A stretch of 64,000 nucleotides of DNA from Physella acuta (Eukaryota; Mollusca; Gastropoda; Physidae), in NCBI RefSeq assembly GCF_028476545.1, contig NW_026732296.1, forward strand, positions 310,001 through 374,000, read 5' to 3'. A program made the position numbers and the translations under genes. The stretch's first letter is position 1. Each line of letters begins with the position of its first letter. Positions 1 to 12,014 of this stretch are shown here, in pieces. The notes beneath the pieces were generated by a model. It was not told the DNA's origin and made no database searches. It saw only the letters and a program-made list of their open reading frames with translations.

Positions 1-996
1 GTGTGGTTCTGCCAATACTAGATACCAGTAGGTTTTTTTTTTCCAGCACAAAACACAGGAAATCTTTAGCGTTGAAAAGCAAGTGGCAGGGAACATGCGC
101 AGGGAACACCGCTGCCTGTGTTCCCGCTGTTCAGAACCCGGCCACCGCAAGGTCAAGGGCGTCTTGACGAGTGCTCTCAGCCGCTCGAGGTGACCAGGGT
201 GAGCACGGTGGGCGCCCCACGCGAACACCGTTTGCAACTCCCCGCCTCAGATGGTTCAAACTACTTTTTTTGTGTTAGAGTTGTAGAAATTTTTTTTTAA
301 CCCAACCACAACTCGAGTTCATTTTGACAAATATATCGATCAACCCCCGTGTATTTTCGCTACCGTATCCGCCTCTGGGTTTTTTAAAAAGGTGAAATTA
401 GCTGAGAATCTCGTCTTTCTTGGCACTTCCGCCTGAATCGCGGCCTTCCCAGGTAGAGTCCTGTTGTTCTTGACTGGGAGCCGGGACCAAGAGCCGGGGA
501 CCAGAGCCGGGGGTTGAGAGCCGGGGTATTTGTTAAATATTTGAACAACAAAACCAGGCTATTGTGACACAGAAATCGAACATAAAAATCGATTGATTAA
601 AAAATATTATTTAATTAGCAGTTGGTGTAGTATGATTAGCTGTATAGGTTGCTGCTACTGTTAAGGTTCAGGGACTGTCTACTTTTAAAATTTGATGTAT
701 TATGCACATTTTAGTCAATGAAATAGCCTACTTTTTGGGGTTTCTATTTTCTCAGGCTTTGGGCCGAGTCACTCAGCTACCACGCCCATAGCTACATTGT
801 CCAGGTAACTCGCACCACGCCCACCCCCACTCGACCTTGGCTCCCACCTGTATAACTACTCGCCATTTCATAACAAACGAGACTACAACTCCCAAACCAC
901 GTGACTCGACCGCCATCTTGAACGTCAACATTAAGACCACAACTTTCTCCGCGAAGTTCTTTTTAGTTTATGTTTTAAAGTACAAATGGAAAAGTA
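1..996. other. Unique DNA, no gene seen
   Basis: No coding region is supported. A short imperfect repeat of the motif GAGCCGGGG lies at about 477-530. The rest is AT-rich unique sequence with short T tracts. The 60-codon frame at 118-300 has no family signature and I do not call it. Confidence 0.5.
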
Positions 997-997
997 C

Positions 998-1030
<33 letters not shown>

Positions 1031-1050
1031 GCAACAACAACGACAGCCAA
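997..1050 (+). repeat. (ACA)n microsatellite
   Basis: About 17 ACA/GCA units. Read in one frame they give a polyglutamine run inside a 95-codon open frame, but the flanking residues resemble no known protein, so this is treated as a microsatellite and not an exon. Confidence 0.85.
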
Positions 1051-1121
1051 AAGTATGTCTGAAAACAACAAAACTCTCTAGCCTGATTGGTTTTGTGGAG
1101 AAAATTAACCTGTGTACAGGG

Positions 1122-1294
1122 TAGCGATTCTCACACTACACGGAGACAGGCCCAAGACTATGAGAAAACAACGTTCCTTACATAGGTTTGATCTAACCCC
1201 CAGGGGTTCGGAGAAGATCAAGACACACACCCGACTCATAAGCGTATATAAAACTAGTGGGGTTCGGTACGACCAAAAAGGTTGAGAACCTCTG
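1122..1294. mobile_element. hAT-like MITE remnant (CAGTGGTTCTCA-type ends)
   Basis: The left end reads TAGCGATTCTCA and the right end GGTTGAGAACCTCTG, an inverted pair matching the common hAT terminus CAGTGGTTCTCAACC. There is no coding capacity. The flanking 8-mers do not match, so the copy is old or one edge is wrong. A lone related end (CAGTGATTCTCA) sits at 38864. Confidence 0.55.
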
Positions 1295-1365
1295 ATATAA
1301 TGTTTAATGTTAATCTTTGAGCTCGGTATAAGAAGGAATGTGAGGTCAGAGTTCACGCCAATTAT

Positions 1366-1495
1366 AGCTGGATGGAGTCCATGACGTCACACCCAAACGG
1401 CACCAAGAACCAGCTGGATACATGCAAAGTGACGTCACATAGACTCGCGCTTGGAAAGAACTGGATGGACCCAGTGACGTCACATAGACTGGAAA
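1366..1495. repeat. Three degenerate 45-48 bp units, each with TGACGTCA
   Basis: Perfect TGACGTCA palindromes lie at 1382-1389, 1430-1437 and 1475-1482, each inside a related context (GGATGG, then the palindrome, then CATAGACT in two of three). This is a small tandem repeat whose units carry a full CRE/ATF site. Regulatory use is only inference. Confidence 0.6.
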
Positions 1496-1699
1496 CTTTC
1501 AGACACACAACGGTGCGCCCTACTACTCGACCATGCGGCTTCACAAAAAAAAAAAAAAAACAGTCACCAGAAGTCCAAGTAACTTTGTTAGCGGCGGTGG
1601 ATCTGCCTGAGGAATAAACAATTTGTTGTAATATATTTACATCAGCTGTCAAAAGACGGTTTAGTGAGGCAGGAACACAATCATAAGACGGTGTCATCA

Positions 1700-1890
1700 G
1701 ACTTCAATGCCTCGACTTGGATGGATGGTAAACCAAGTGTCTCGAGTTTGGACTCTAGGTCTTATGGGTACGTGACTCACGTAATGAAAGTAACGGCTGG
1801 GCATAGTCATGATAACACTATCCCTTTATATATTAAACTAAAAGAAACAGACGAACTCTACTTCATCTGTCCAATGGATTTTTCCTTTTT
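1700..1890 (+). mobile_element. SINE copy, family S1
   Basis: A degenerate B-box-like stretch (CGAGTTTGGACTC, about 1742-1754) is followed by TATGGGTACGTGAC, GTAACGGCTGGGCATAG and the tail block AACTCTACTTCATCTG. The same ordered blocks recur at 25860-26005 (minus), 44915-45082, 46985-47100 and 49861-49995. This is a tRNA-derived SINE of a type I associate with gastropods; no family name is assigned. Confidence 0.65.
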
Positions 1891-2895
1891 CAAAATAATA
1901 ATAATTTTTTCTTAGATGTAGGTTTACCACGTACTTTTGAGAAAATAATTAACCTAAAAATTAATATTTATAAAAATCAGAAAAATTAAAATTCTAATCA
2001 GAAAAATTAAAATATTAATTAAATTACCTCATAGCACAGAGCGTGAGGAATTAACTCCACTGTCTAGAACTCTATAAAATGGTGGGAAAATTTCATTTAA
2101 AAAAAGTCAAAGAATTAATATAAAGAAATAATAGCTCAATAAAATCGTTTTCATAAGAGAACATACAGACCTCATAGAGAATCATTGACCGAGGCCATTG
2201 GGGTATAAAGGGTAGGGGATCTTTGCTTTTAAACACAAAAACAATTAGTGGGCTAAACGTGCTGTGGGTGGTGTTTGTGTGTGTGTGTGTGTGGGGGGGG
2301 GGGGGCGGTGTGACAGTTCGTAAAGAAGGGGGGAGCGGCCAGGCGAGTCGAGGCCATAACCCAAACAGAATGTTGAGGGTTAATGGTGAGTGACGTGGCG
2401 ACAAAAGAGGAGGATGTGGTCGGGAGTGAAGAGGATTGGACCCACACTATGGTGACATGAGGACCCCATAATTCCTTGAGTGGGAGAGGACAAAAAAAAA
2501 ATTAGCCCACCTCTGTCACTCACCACTTGAAGGCACATTAGATCAGGGGAGTTAACCGAACGTCAATAGAAGAATTTTAAGGGAGGTAACAATAGAGCAT
2601 TGTTTATTTGTTAAAAAGACGGTTTATTACGTTATCTAAAAAATAATGTTGATTATTATTGAAAATTAAGCTTTAATTAAAGAAAAAATTAAAACAAAAT
2701 GCCTTTTTTGTCGTAAACATCTGATTTAAAATAATATCTTTTTACAACAAAAATGTGCTTAAAACCTATTGGTATTTCACTACCATGCTGTATAAAATAG
2801 ACTACCTTTTAATCATCGTTGATCGTTCAGACCGGGTACTAGTTCATACGTACATTGCTTTATAAAAAAAAATAAAAAAAATCATAGGCATTATG
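1891..2895. other. AT-rich unique DNA
   Basis: No gene seen. Holds a (GT)n(G)n run at about 2276-2304 and a GGGAGGTAAC motif at 2581-2590 of a kind that recurs in the window. Apparent frames here are proline or threonine runs produced by the GT/G tract. Confidence 0.5.
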
Positions 2896-3265
2896 CATGG
2901 GTCGGCAACCTGCGCTCTCGAGCCGCTTGCGGCTCCCTTGATGTCACGATGCGGCTCTCCAGCTCCGCGCACAAATATTAATAGTTATATTATTTCATTT
3001 TCAAAACTCATACTGTAAAGAAACACAAGTTTAAACAGAAGAGTTTAAATTAGTGAATTAGAAAGTATACGGACAGCTGACAGCCACTTGGGCACTAGGT
3101 CCAGTACCACAGCCGTGCTGTAACAAACCCCGTGACAACTATTCCATTCCTGCCACTGCCCAAGTGCCGACCTTCTCGAATATCATTAATGGGGAATGTT
3201 AATTTTATTCAGAATGCATATCCCTATCTGTCAGTAATCATTAATTTGACGTAGCTTTTTAGTTA

Positions 3266-3470
3266 TTAGTTTCCTACTGTTGAGCCGGTTGCAGGACGGT
3301 AGGGCACGAGCTTACCCTGGCTCTGTGGCGTGGAAGATAAGCCTGGGGTGAACCAAAGGACAGAAGCGACAGATACACGGTAATCAAACCGATATTCGAG
3401 CCAGTTAGTCGAAGCTTGCCGTGCTGAGGCCCGCCTGGCTATGGGAGACACCCCCTGAGCCGGTGATGGT
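3266..3470 (-). mobile_element. Possible tRNA-derived SINE inside the hAT element
   Basis: On the minus strand a tRNA-like stretch (AGCACGGCAAGCTTCGAC as A-box-like, GCTCGAATATCGG as B-box-like) is followed by about 120 bp of non-tRNA body ending near 3270. No poly(A) tail or TSD was found. Family unassigned. Confidence 0.35.
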
Positions 3471-3511
3471 TATAGAAAAAAAAGTTAACTGCCATTCAAG
3501 TGGATTGTGAT

Positions 3512-3571
3512 CAGTGGCGTAGGAAAAGGGGGGGGGGTAGGGGGGTTATAACCCCTCCCATGGACTCACAC

Positions 3572-3638
<67 letters not shown>

Positions 3639-3698
3639 TTTATACATATGGAAAAAAATTTGAACCCCTCCCATGACCAATTCCTGGCTACGCCACTG
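3512..3698. mobile_element. hAT MITE, family B, nested
   Basis: Ends CAGTGGCGTAGGAA and TTCCTGGCTACGCCACTG are inverted. Flanks are ATTGTGAT (3504-3511) and ATTGGGAT (3699-3706), an 8-bp TSD with one mismatch, as expected for hAT. The interior is a poly-G stretch and a (TA)n run (3575-3632). No coding capacity. Confidence 0.85.
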
Positions 3699-3957
3699 AT
3701 TGGGATAGTCCTATACTTTTTTTTTTTTTTTAATTACTAATTTTGTTATTCTGGCGAAATAAGTGTATGTTTTTATGTGAACAAATATTATTTCATATTT
3801 AAAGCTATTTATTTTAAATAAAAAATCAAATCTATTTACCTAATTCTATACAAATAATAAAATATTGAAAAAAAAATGTTAGTGGCTCTTTAAAAACTGG
3901 GAAATTTTGAAAATTGTAACCTATGGTTCTTCCGTCTCAAAAGGCTGCCGACCCTTG

Positions 3958-5120
3958 GTCTAATTATTTTTTTTTTAATGTAAATTATTAAAAAATACCT
4001 AACCTGAATATTCTACTTGAAGAAGTTTGATTTATTCGCATTAATAGGTGATAAAAGTCCACTGTTCGTCAATGTATTAACCTTTTTTTTCGGCCAAATG
4101 AAAATACTTTTAGATATAACAAATATTATGTATAAACTGATATGTTATACAAAAATAAAATCGCTTTCAGCCGAAAAAAAAGATTTATTAAGCCAAACAT
4201 CACTCGATCAGCCCTCGAATAAATTAACGTTAGAACAGTCTTATGTTTCTCAGGTTTTAAAAGGGCACAATCTGAATGGTAGAAAGAGATACACACCTCA
4301 CCCCCCCGCCCCCCACACACACTTCCCCCCACCCAACCGGACTGGCAGATAAATCAGGGTAGCGTACCCTCATCGCCAGAGGTTAATTTTGTGTCATGGA
4401 AAATTTTGGAATAATAGATCAGTATAAAGTATCACAGAGACACTTCTCCCACGGTCGTTTCTATTTCTGTCCACGGGTAGCTACAATGTGAACTTTTGAC
4501 AGAATCATCACTAAGTAAGGATTTGGGTTTCTTCCCACACAACAGCCAAAAACGGTTTTTTAATAGTAGAAGAGCACTGGTATTCAACTTCCTTTGACAT
4601 TCAAGAATGTACATATCTTAACATGGTCATGTAAATATTCAGCATTTCGACTTGTAGTATAGAGAGGTTGCACGTGACGTCACGGTTAAGTCGCCTAGTA
4701 AACATCCACCATTTTGGGTCTACTCAAAAATTAAAAACGGTGATCTGCTGTGTGAAAGAATATTTATCGAGGTGGTGTGATGTTTCTAGACGCTAGACAG
4801 ACATACTCTGACATAGATGTAGATCTAAATCTAGATCTCTAGCTAAAGCAGCAAAGCTTTGTCTATCCCCATTCCACACTCCATCAACATCTCCATCTCC
4901 ATTCACACCATCAACATCTACATTCCCCCCCACACACCGTCAACATCAACACCATCCCACACACCATCAATATCTACTACTCCACTGATATCATCAGTAT
5001 TTATAAATCTTTAACAACCCCCAACACATAACTAAAATAATGTAACGTCACAACGCTCGTGCAATTAATTAAATTTTGACATACCTAAAAACCAATTAAA
5101 CAATCACACAGCCCTAAAAC
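3958..5120. other. AT-rich DNA with short repeats
   Basis: No gene supported. Contains a C-rich/CACA tract at 4296-4335, a CGTGACGTCACG-type palindrome at about 4673-4684, GATCTA-rich sequence at 4815-4845, and a degenerate ACACCATCAACATC repeat at about 4868-5005. The 111-codon frame at 4017-4352 has no recognisable domain and I reject it. Confidence 0.5.
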
Positions 5121-5339
5121 TTTAAGGGGGGAGGGGGGTGACACTTGTACGCCGATGTGGACAACAAACGGGAGGTAACTCCAATTTCACTCTTTTTGTT
5201 TGGACACAACCCCAAACAGCAAACACCGGCTCTAATACGATGACATCATACCGAACAGCCCAAGCATGCCTTGTAGAACATGAACATTTTGTTCCCATGT
5301 CATCGCTTAGCGTAATAGAAACACCCGCTTCAGCGGGCT

Positions 5340-5690
5340 GCACTCACCACGGGCGCACGTTCCAGGTAGACGCCCTAAGAGCCCTCGCACGCGCGCACTA
5401 TACACCCCCAAAGTGCTCACCAACAGCGCGGGCGTTGATCTATATCGCGTCGGGGTTATTAGCTCCCCTGCTTTGCATGCGTCCCCGTCCCCGTCCCCTC
5501 TACCTCGTCGCAAGGGAAAGCGGAATTAAATCTTGTACCGTGGGAACAGTGCGCATGCGTCAAAGGCGGGTAGACATTTTTTTTTTACTCCGCACACCGG
5601 TCACGCGCCGTACCGGAACCGGGTGTACGGCACCACTTCCGGCTGTCGGGACGTGCGAAAATTTCTTGTTTTTCAGAACCGGTAAATGAT
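5340..5690. promoter_or_regulatory. CpG-rich segment, possible promoter-like DNA
   Basis: Richer in GC and CpG than its surroundings, with a GCGCATGCGT motif (NRF1-like, about 5552-5561) and CACTTCCGG (ETS-like, about 5632-5640). No exon or splice pattern was recognised downstream. The motif identities are from general knowledge; function is inference. Confidence 0.25.
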
Positions 5691-5699
5691 CAGATAAAA

Positions 5700-6615
5700 T
5701 TAAAAGCAAGTTTACTAGCCGTGAAACCCGGCTCTAAACGACACCCCCCTCCACCCCGTTCCTTTTTACAGAATTAAAAAAAAATCTAACCCACGCCGAT
5801 GGTACGTGTTGATAAAATAGATCCCTATCTTAATTATGCAGGCGCCGCCTATGATCCACATTTAATTTAACGATTAAGGACCGACCGCAGACAACAGGTT
5901 AATCGTTGATGTGCATGTGCAAGTCTCATTTAAATAACAAAAAAATTAATTATTCCATCGAATCTGATGAAAAATTATTTACACGTGTCATAGTGCAGGT
6001 GCGCATGCGTCGTGTTTTTAAATATCAGATGTGTGAAAGTGTGTTCATTTTAAAATGTTAAATTTAAAAATACGAAGTCGTAAGTTTAGCGAAATTCGAT
6101 GCTTAAATATATTTGTCCCAAAGGATGTTATTTTTTTAATGAGCATTCTCCCTGTAAATTAAATGTCCCTACATTATTTAACACCTCGTTACCAAAGTCT
6201 CGCGTGAACGGGATTTACCTTAAAGGTCATACATAGGTCGAAGACTCCAAGATGTAGCAAAGACACAAACATAGGCAGCTGGTTTTTTTGTTTTAATTTT
6301 ATGGAAGCTACTTATTAACACGCTGGTTCGTGAGTAAATTTCAATGAGGACAATAACAATTCAACACATTGATTTCAAGATTATCATAAAATATGGAGGA
6401 AATTATAATTATATAAAAAAATGTATTTTTAAAATACATTTTGTATACATTTATATCGGTGTAGATAACAAACTTCAATTTTCCATTGTTTATATATTCG
6501 AGTTAAGACGTCTAATGAATCAGACGGCTGACCTCTCACCTTTAGCAGACTATCTTATCTCCTAGGGTCAAACAGCAAGGTTACATTCCAATGAGCAGGT
6601 AGCCCCGAACTTTGT
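5700..6615. other. AT-rich unique DNA
   Basis: No gene seen. A further GTGCGCATGCGTC motif lies at about 5999-6011. Otherwise no repeats or motifs of note. Confidence 0.5.
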
Positions 6616-6624
6616 ACATATATA

Positions 6625-6656
<32 letters not shown>
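6616..6656. repeat. (TA)n microsatellite
   Basis: Short interrupted TA dinucleotide run. Confidence 0.9.
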
Positions 6657-6658
<2 letters not shown>

Positions 6659-7066
6659 TTTATATCTATGCCTATATATAAGCGTCTTTTAAAAAAGTAT
6701 ATTAAGAAATATAAAATTATTATAAAATTTTAGCCTAAAATTAATTACTAGACGACCAAGCATCCACTGACTGACTGACGCTCTTCACTTTACCCACAAA
6801 ACGATGGCCTGAGTTATCGTCCCTGGCGCCGTCTCTAACACGGCCACTAATGGTCATCTCAGCAAGGCACGGGCTAGGTTGGCTAATGACCAGCGGTCAC
6901 ACCTTTTCAGCATCACGATAAGAAGCTGCACCGTCTTGAGGGGGTTGTGTGACCTGTCGAAGTAATCTTGGAGGTCTGTGACCTAGGTGAGCTCTTGTCA
7001 TGTACTCACGTGCACAATCACACAGTCTTGTACAGAAACATAAGGTGATTGTGTGAGAGTAGGACT

Positions 7067-7067
<1 letters not shown>
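6657..7067. other. Unique DNA
   Basis: No gene or repeat recognised. The overlapping 129-codon minus-strand frame draws most of its length from the neighbouring TA run. Confidence 0.5.
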
Positions 7068-7154
<87 letters not shown>

Positions 7155-7177
7155 CATATATATATATGTATACATAT

Positions 7178-7264
<87 letters not shown>
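7068..7264. repeat. Long (TA)n with internal (CA)n
   Basis: About 195 bp of TA dinucleotides with a central CACACA block near 7178-7193. It gives spurious Tyr-Ile frames on both strands. Confidence 0.95.
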
Positions 7265-7267
<3 letters not shown>

Positions 7268-7890
7268 TTAGATCTTGTTCTTTCATTGGATTACAGATAC
7301 TGAGATACGTTAGAAGTAGTCATAGATGTCTTGGTTTGCTTTCTGTTGTGTTTTACTAAAGCTGAGGCTGTTTTAACACCTCTCGCGTTATTTCATTACT
7401 TACATCAAGACTGCGGCATCATACTTATGTTATAATAGCTGACGTCATCAGCACAGTAAAAAGACGTCATTAACGCGATAGTTTTCACTAAGACAATAGT
7501 TGACGTCGTTAACACAACAGCTAACACCATTAATACAATTCCTGACATTAATAATAGTGTTTGACGTCACTAAAACAGTAAATGAACGAGCCTAAAAACT
7601 GACTCAAAATTTTCATATATTCCCGTAAAATTCCACCGAAACAGATGCTTTGAATATAAACACACTTAACGCTCCCCTAAAGCGTCGTTATGTAGCAAAT
7701 CTGCTACATATTTTTCAGGACTTGTCTTTCACTGACTTATCTCATTCCCCCCACCCCCACACTTTATCCTTCAACAACATTATATATATGTTAATAGAGA
7801 TAAAACAAACAAGGAGTTAGGGAAAATCCGATTTACGCAGGCGGGGGCTGTTCGTATAGATGAAAAAAAAAGTGTGTTTTAGTGTGCGCC
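7265..7890. other. Unique DNA with degenerate TGACGTC repeats
   Basis: At 7435-7580 a loose repeat of about 30 bp carries TGACGTC/TAACACC motifs, including perfect TGACGTCA at 7440-7447 and 7562-7569. No coding region is seen. Confidence 0.45.
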
Positions 7891-8220
7891 AAAGTGAACG
7901 GCGCGCATGATTGATGCGGCGTACCTGACGTAGGCACGGGGAGCTAATCAGGCGAGATTTTGTATCGTGAAAGTTCTAACGAGGGGCTCCAGGTTTTATC
8001 GCGTGCTATCGAGGCAGGGGCCTGGAAATAATGGCTGAATTTACTTTCTCATCTTGTTAGGGGGTTGTTTGCGATTGGCCCCGTCCCCCTGCGGCGCGCG
8101 ATCAACGGGATGAAGCAGAGGTCAGCGCGGGGGTCAGATAAGGCGCGTGAGGCAGGACAGCAGACGTTATTTGAAGTTGGTGAGTTTATGAGTGGATCGC
8201 CTGTTGTTGCCTGTACATGA
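7891..8220. promoter_or_regulatory. High-complexity GC-richer block
   Basis: In contrast with its repeat-rich setting, this block is complex and CpG-containing. It includes an inverted CCAAT-like GATTGGCC and a GATA-like CAGATAAGG. It could be a conserved non-coding element or an unrecognised exon; only comparison with related species would tell. Confidence 0.25.
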
Positions 8221-8389
8221 GATGGCAGGTAGTTAGGTAGATCAAAATAGTTGAACCCCTACCTTTCTGCCCCAGGGGTATTCATGGTTGACCTGGGTTT
8301 TACCTTTCCAAATCTAACGAAACAAAATGTGAGGTGCGAAGAGAATTGTACGGCTACTATTCGGTAATAAATAATGGAATAGGGTATGG

Positions 8390-8868
8390 TAATTGTGGTG
8401 ATGATGGTAATCGTGGTGATAATGGTGATGGTGGTAATGGTGGTGATGGTTGTGATGGTGGTGATGGTGGTGATGGTGGTATGGTGGTGGTGATGGTGGT
8501 AGTGATGGTGGTGATGGTGGTGATGGCGGTAATTGTGGTGATGGTGGTGGTGATGGTGGTGGTGATGGTGGTGGTGATGATGGTGATGGTGGTAATGGTT
8601 ATACTGGTGGTGATGGTGGTGGTGATGGTGGTGGTGATGGTGGTGGTGATGGTGGTAGTGATGGTGGTAGTGAAGGTGGTGATGGTTGTGATGGTGGTAG
8701 TGATGGTGGTGATGATGGTGATGGTTGTGATGGTGGTAGTGATGGTAATGGTGGTAATGGTGGCAGTGATGGTGATAATGGTGGTGATGGTGGTAGTGAT
8801 AGTGGTTATGATGGTGATGGTGGTGATGCTGTGGATGGTGGTGATGGTGGTGATGGGGGTTGTGTGCA
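8390..8868. repeat. Imperfect GGT/GAT trinucleotide array
   Basis: About 480 bp built of GGTGATGGT-type units with scattered AAT and AGT changes. It is open in frames on both strands (Val/Met runs one way, Thr/Ile runs the other), the mark of a simple repeat and not of coding constraint. Confidence 0.92.
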
Positions 8869-10160
8869 TTTGTGTGTGAGCGAAGGAGTGTGCAAAATTA
8901 CACTAAAATAGGGTAATGGAGAAATTAAATCCTTACATCATAATACAAAATGAAAATAAAAACTCGAGATGTTTCACTGTGTTTTACTTTCTAAAATCTT
9001 CTTCACTATTTTGTTTTTAAGTCAAGTCATGCGAATGAAACATTAGTTTTACTTAGAAATATAGATTAAACAATCGATTTATGGGTGGGGTAAAACAATC
9101 ACAAAAACGAACATACACAATAACAAATCCAAAAAAAATAACAACAACATGAAAAAACAACCAACAAAGCCTATGAGATTGTAAAAAACAAAAAAAAAAC
9201 AACAAACAACACAACAGCCACCAGTGGTCAACTATCCGCCACACTGACCAAACAACTGACAGCGGTCAATGAAAAGGTCCTGGCTATAACGTTGTGACTG
9301 GAGCCACTCTACACCGTTGCTATTTTAGAGCTCGACTAACAACTCCAAAAATAAAGGATCAAGTTATGCACTCTGTCATCAATAATTTAAATTAAAAAAC
9401 GCACACAGAATTAGTCTGGTGTAGCACTTGATGTATAGTTGCAATTCGCACTTTGTATTAAAAAATGGCGTCATTTCATCCATCCCCTTAAGCGCTTCTC
9501 ACTTCGATTTTTTTTTCATCAACCGCGTCATATTTTCTGCCCCCAAGATTCACATCCCACCCCCTACAACAAACACATGCACGCACTATCAGGCAAACAC
9601 CCCTCTTCCCCTACCTCCCAGAACACCATCCCAGAACCTCGCTGTTCATTTCCGTACAAATGTCGGACTTTAGTCTGACGCGCTGTTGACAATTTTGACG
9701 CTAAATAGACCAAAGAAACGCGAGGCGTGTTTGCTGAAGCCCGCTGCTAGAGAGCCCTAAAAGAGGATACCATGTCCGAGGCTGCGAGTCCCGGAATCTC
9801 GAATGAGCCCCAGGGATCAGGCCCGATCACTATAAAGGCCGAAATAAGGTCGATCTGTTTAATTTGACTAAGTGGTCATTGCCAGGCGGATGTTGATGCA
9901 AGGGGGAGAACTGCCCGCGTCTTTCATTCCGCGGCGTTTATCATTCAATCGGGCGCCATTATAAAAATGCATCGATTTTAATTAACCCTCGGCTTTCGGG
10001 GTAGTAGATCTTCTTGGGGCGCTTTTTCGAAAGGGGGCACAACTCGAATGAGGGGGAGACGATCGTTTGAATTTTTTTTTTTTGGGACAAGGTTTGTCGT
10101 TTTCCGCCGACATTTCCGGGGTGCGAATGTACCTAAGTTGAAAGGTTTTGGGAACGAGAG
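8869..10160. other. Mixed unique DNA
   Basis: A-rich and AAC-rich patches at 9105-9220. From about 9690 to 9990 the sequence becomes complex and GC-richer (for example a CCATGTCCGAGG stretch and CACTATAAAGG), a candidate conserved non-coding segment. No gene recognised. Confidence 0.4.
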
Positions 10161-10164
10161 TTCG

Positions 10165-10366
10165 TTGCACTGCGTCATTGTAATTTGCGTCGTCTTAATT
10201 TGCGTCATCGTAATTTGCGTCATCGAAATTTGTGTCATAGTAATTTACATCATCGTAATATACATCATCGTAATTTGCGGCATCGTAATTTACTTCATTG
10301 CAATTCGCGTCTTTTTAATTTACAGTCATCGCAATTTGCGTCATCGTAATTTGCTCTTCGTCATTA
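10165..10366. repeat. 15-bp minisatellite (TAATTTGCGTCATCG)
   Basis: About 13 imperfect copies. The minus strand gives Met-Thr-Gln-Ile repeats, a simple translation of the unit and not evidence of a gene. Confidence 0.85.
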
Positions 10367-10512
10367 GTTGTACATCAATTTCACTATAGGGAATTCTGAG
10401 GAAAAAAATCTTTCTTATCAATAAACAATTTAATTTTTACTGTAATTAAACTGATCAATGGTGTGTATTTTGTGTGTTTTGTTTTTGTCGACTTAAAAAA
10501 AATAGTCTGGGC

Positions 10513-10738
<226 letters not shown>

Positions 10739-11094
10739 CAGTTAAATGTTTATGAATGAATGTTGGGTGTGTGTGTGTTAAAAAAAGGCGAATTGGATTC
10801 AGTGAGACAGTGTGGGGGTACGCATGCGCGAAAAAAAGGGAAGGAAGCAAGGAGATGAACACGATGGCGGTGGGAAACAAAAATGAAATATGAAAAACTT
10901 CAAGAAGAAGGCTTGACTTTGTTAATATAGGTATATTATAAAGGTTAGGAAAAAGGCTTGTGACAATATATATCAACACTATTCCATTGGACAGACAAAG
11001 GACGTATGACAAAGTAACAAACCTACATACAAACATTTATCTACATTTAATTACTGTCACAAGTGACAACTTTCCCATCCAACTTTGAAATCTT
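10739..11094. other. Unique DNA
   Basis: No gene or repeat recognised. A CGCATGCGCG motif lies at about 10821-10830. Confidence 0.45.
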
Positions 11095-11398
11095 TCTATA
11101 TACAAATAAAAACGTCCACATCCAACTTTGAAACATGCATCGGTGAAAACAAAAACCGTCCCACTCTAGTATAAACTCTATCCAAACCAACCCCAAAACA
11201 TCCATGTACCGACTTAGAAACCTGCCTTGATGAAAACAAAAAACCGTGCCACTCTAGTATAAACTCCATCCAAACCAACTCCAAAACATCCATGTACCGA
11301 TTTTGAAACATGTCTTGGTGAAAACAAAGACCGTCCCACTCTAGTATAAATTCTACTCCAACCAACTCCAAAACCGAGTTTGAAACCTGTCTAAATTC
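11095..11398. repeat. 88-bp tandem repeat, about 3.5 copies
   Basis: The anchor CCACTCTAGTATAAA recurs at 88-bp spacing (the ACCGT just before it at about 11155, 11243 and 11330). It directly precedes the dispersed repeat at 11399 and may be part of that element. The 118-codon minus-strand frame is a by-product. Confidence 0.8.
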
Positions 11399-12014
11399 AC
11401 ATACATTTTTTTTGAGAAATCGGAAACAGCGTAAAGTACTACTTCTTGTCAATGGAAGTTACTCAAAATTTGAGAGAAGGCAGAGAATTAGATCTTTTAC
11501 TTACATGTACAATTTCATTTATCTATCTGAAATAGTATTCAAGTTATAGGCTTTTGAAAAATTCAAAGTAGAAAAAGTTCCACTTCCGGTCATCGAAAAT
11601 CGCTCAAAAGTTGATACGGACCTACGATACTTATATATGAAATTTCATCAACCTAGCTGTAACGGTACTCAAGTTATCGTGTTTACAGACACACACACAC
11701 ACACAGACAGACAGACACACATACACACACAGACACAGTGTTTCTTCCAGACTTTTTTCTCCGGGGGGGCACTTGAAATTTTCGGGGGGGGGGGGGGGGC
11801 GGTAGACTGTTAAAAGTATATATTTTCTATATAAATTATATAAATTTCATTTCGTTCGGGGGGGGGGGGGGGGGGACGATATGCCTGGAAGAAACTCTGC
11901 ACAGACATACGGACAAGATTGCAAAAGTATGTTTTTCCGACTCAGGGAGGTGTAAAACATCGAGATTTGCAAAAATCTCGATTTTTTTTTTGCACGATTA
12001 CAAGACTTTCTCTA
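11399..12014 (+). mobile_element. Dispersed repeat P, copy 1, 5' part
   Basis: Matches 19711-20109 through most of its length, by eye about 85-90% (shared runs such as AGAATTAGATCTTTTACTTA and GAAAAATTC). It ends in an ACAG/ACAC-rich microsatellite and CATACGGACAAG. A MITE interrupts it at 11736-11899 and a Helitron at 12015; the last bases resume at 13204. The body plus ACRG-type microsatellite resembles mollusc pearl/HINE-type elements, which is inference. Confidence 0.7.
11736..11899. mobile_element. hAT MITE, family A (poly-G type), copy 1
   Basis: Ends CAGTGTTTCTTCCAG and CTGGAAGAAACTCTG are inverted. A perfect 8-bp TSD, CACAGACA, flanks it (11728-11735 and 11900-11907). Inside are poly-G runs separated by CACTTGAAATTTTC and by an AT-rich spacer. 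Non-coding. Confidence 0.93.

Larger units (their letters stand above)
2896..3957. mobile_element. Non-autonomous hAT element, family C, with nested insertions
   Basis: Ends CATGGGTCGGCAACC (left) and GGCTGCCGACCCTTG (right) are inverted repeats of the CAAGGGTCGGCARCC type common in hAT elements. Left interior has the GCGGCTC motif usual next to such ends. No transposase is present. It contains a tRNA-like block (about 3340-3470, minus) and a smaller hAT MITE at 3512-3698. Flanking 8-mers match at only 4 of 8 places, so the copy is old. A second right-end copy of the same family starts at 10513. Confidence 0.75.

Noticed and set aside
837-1124. Polyglutamine protein
   Set aside because: The Gln run is an ACA microsatellite; flanking residues are not protein-like.
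5138-5689. 183-codon frame as a gene
   Set aside because: CpG-rich sequence lengthens frames; no domain, and composition is unlike a protein.
8334-8879. 181-codon Val/Met-rich and 170-codon Thr/Ile-rich proteins
   Set aside because: Trinucleotide repeat open on both strands.
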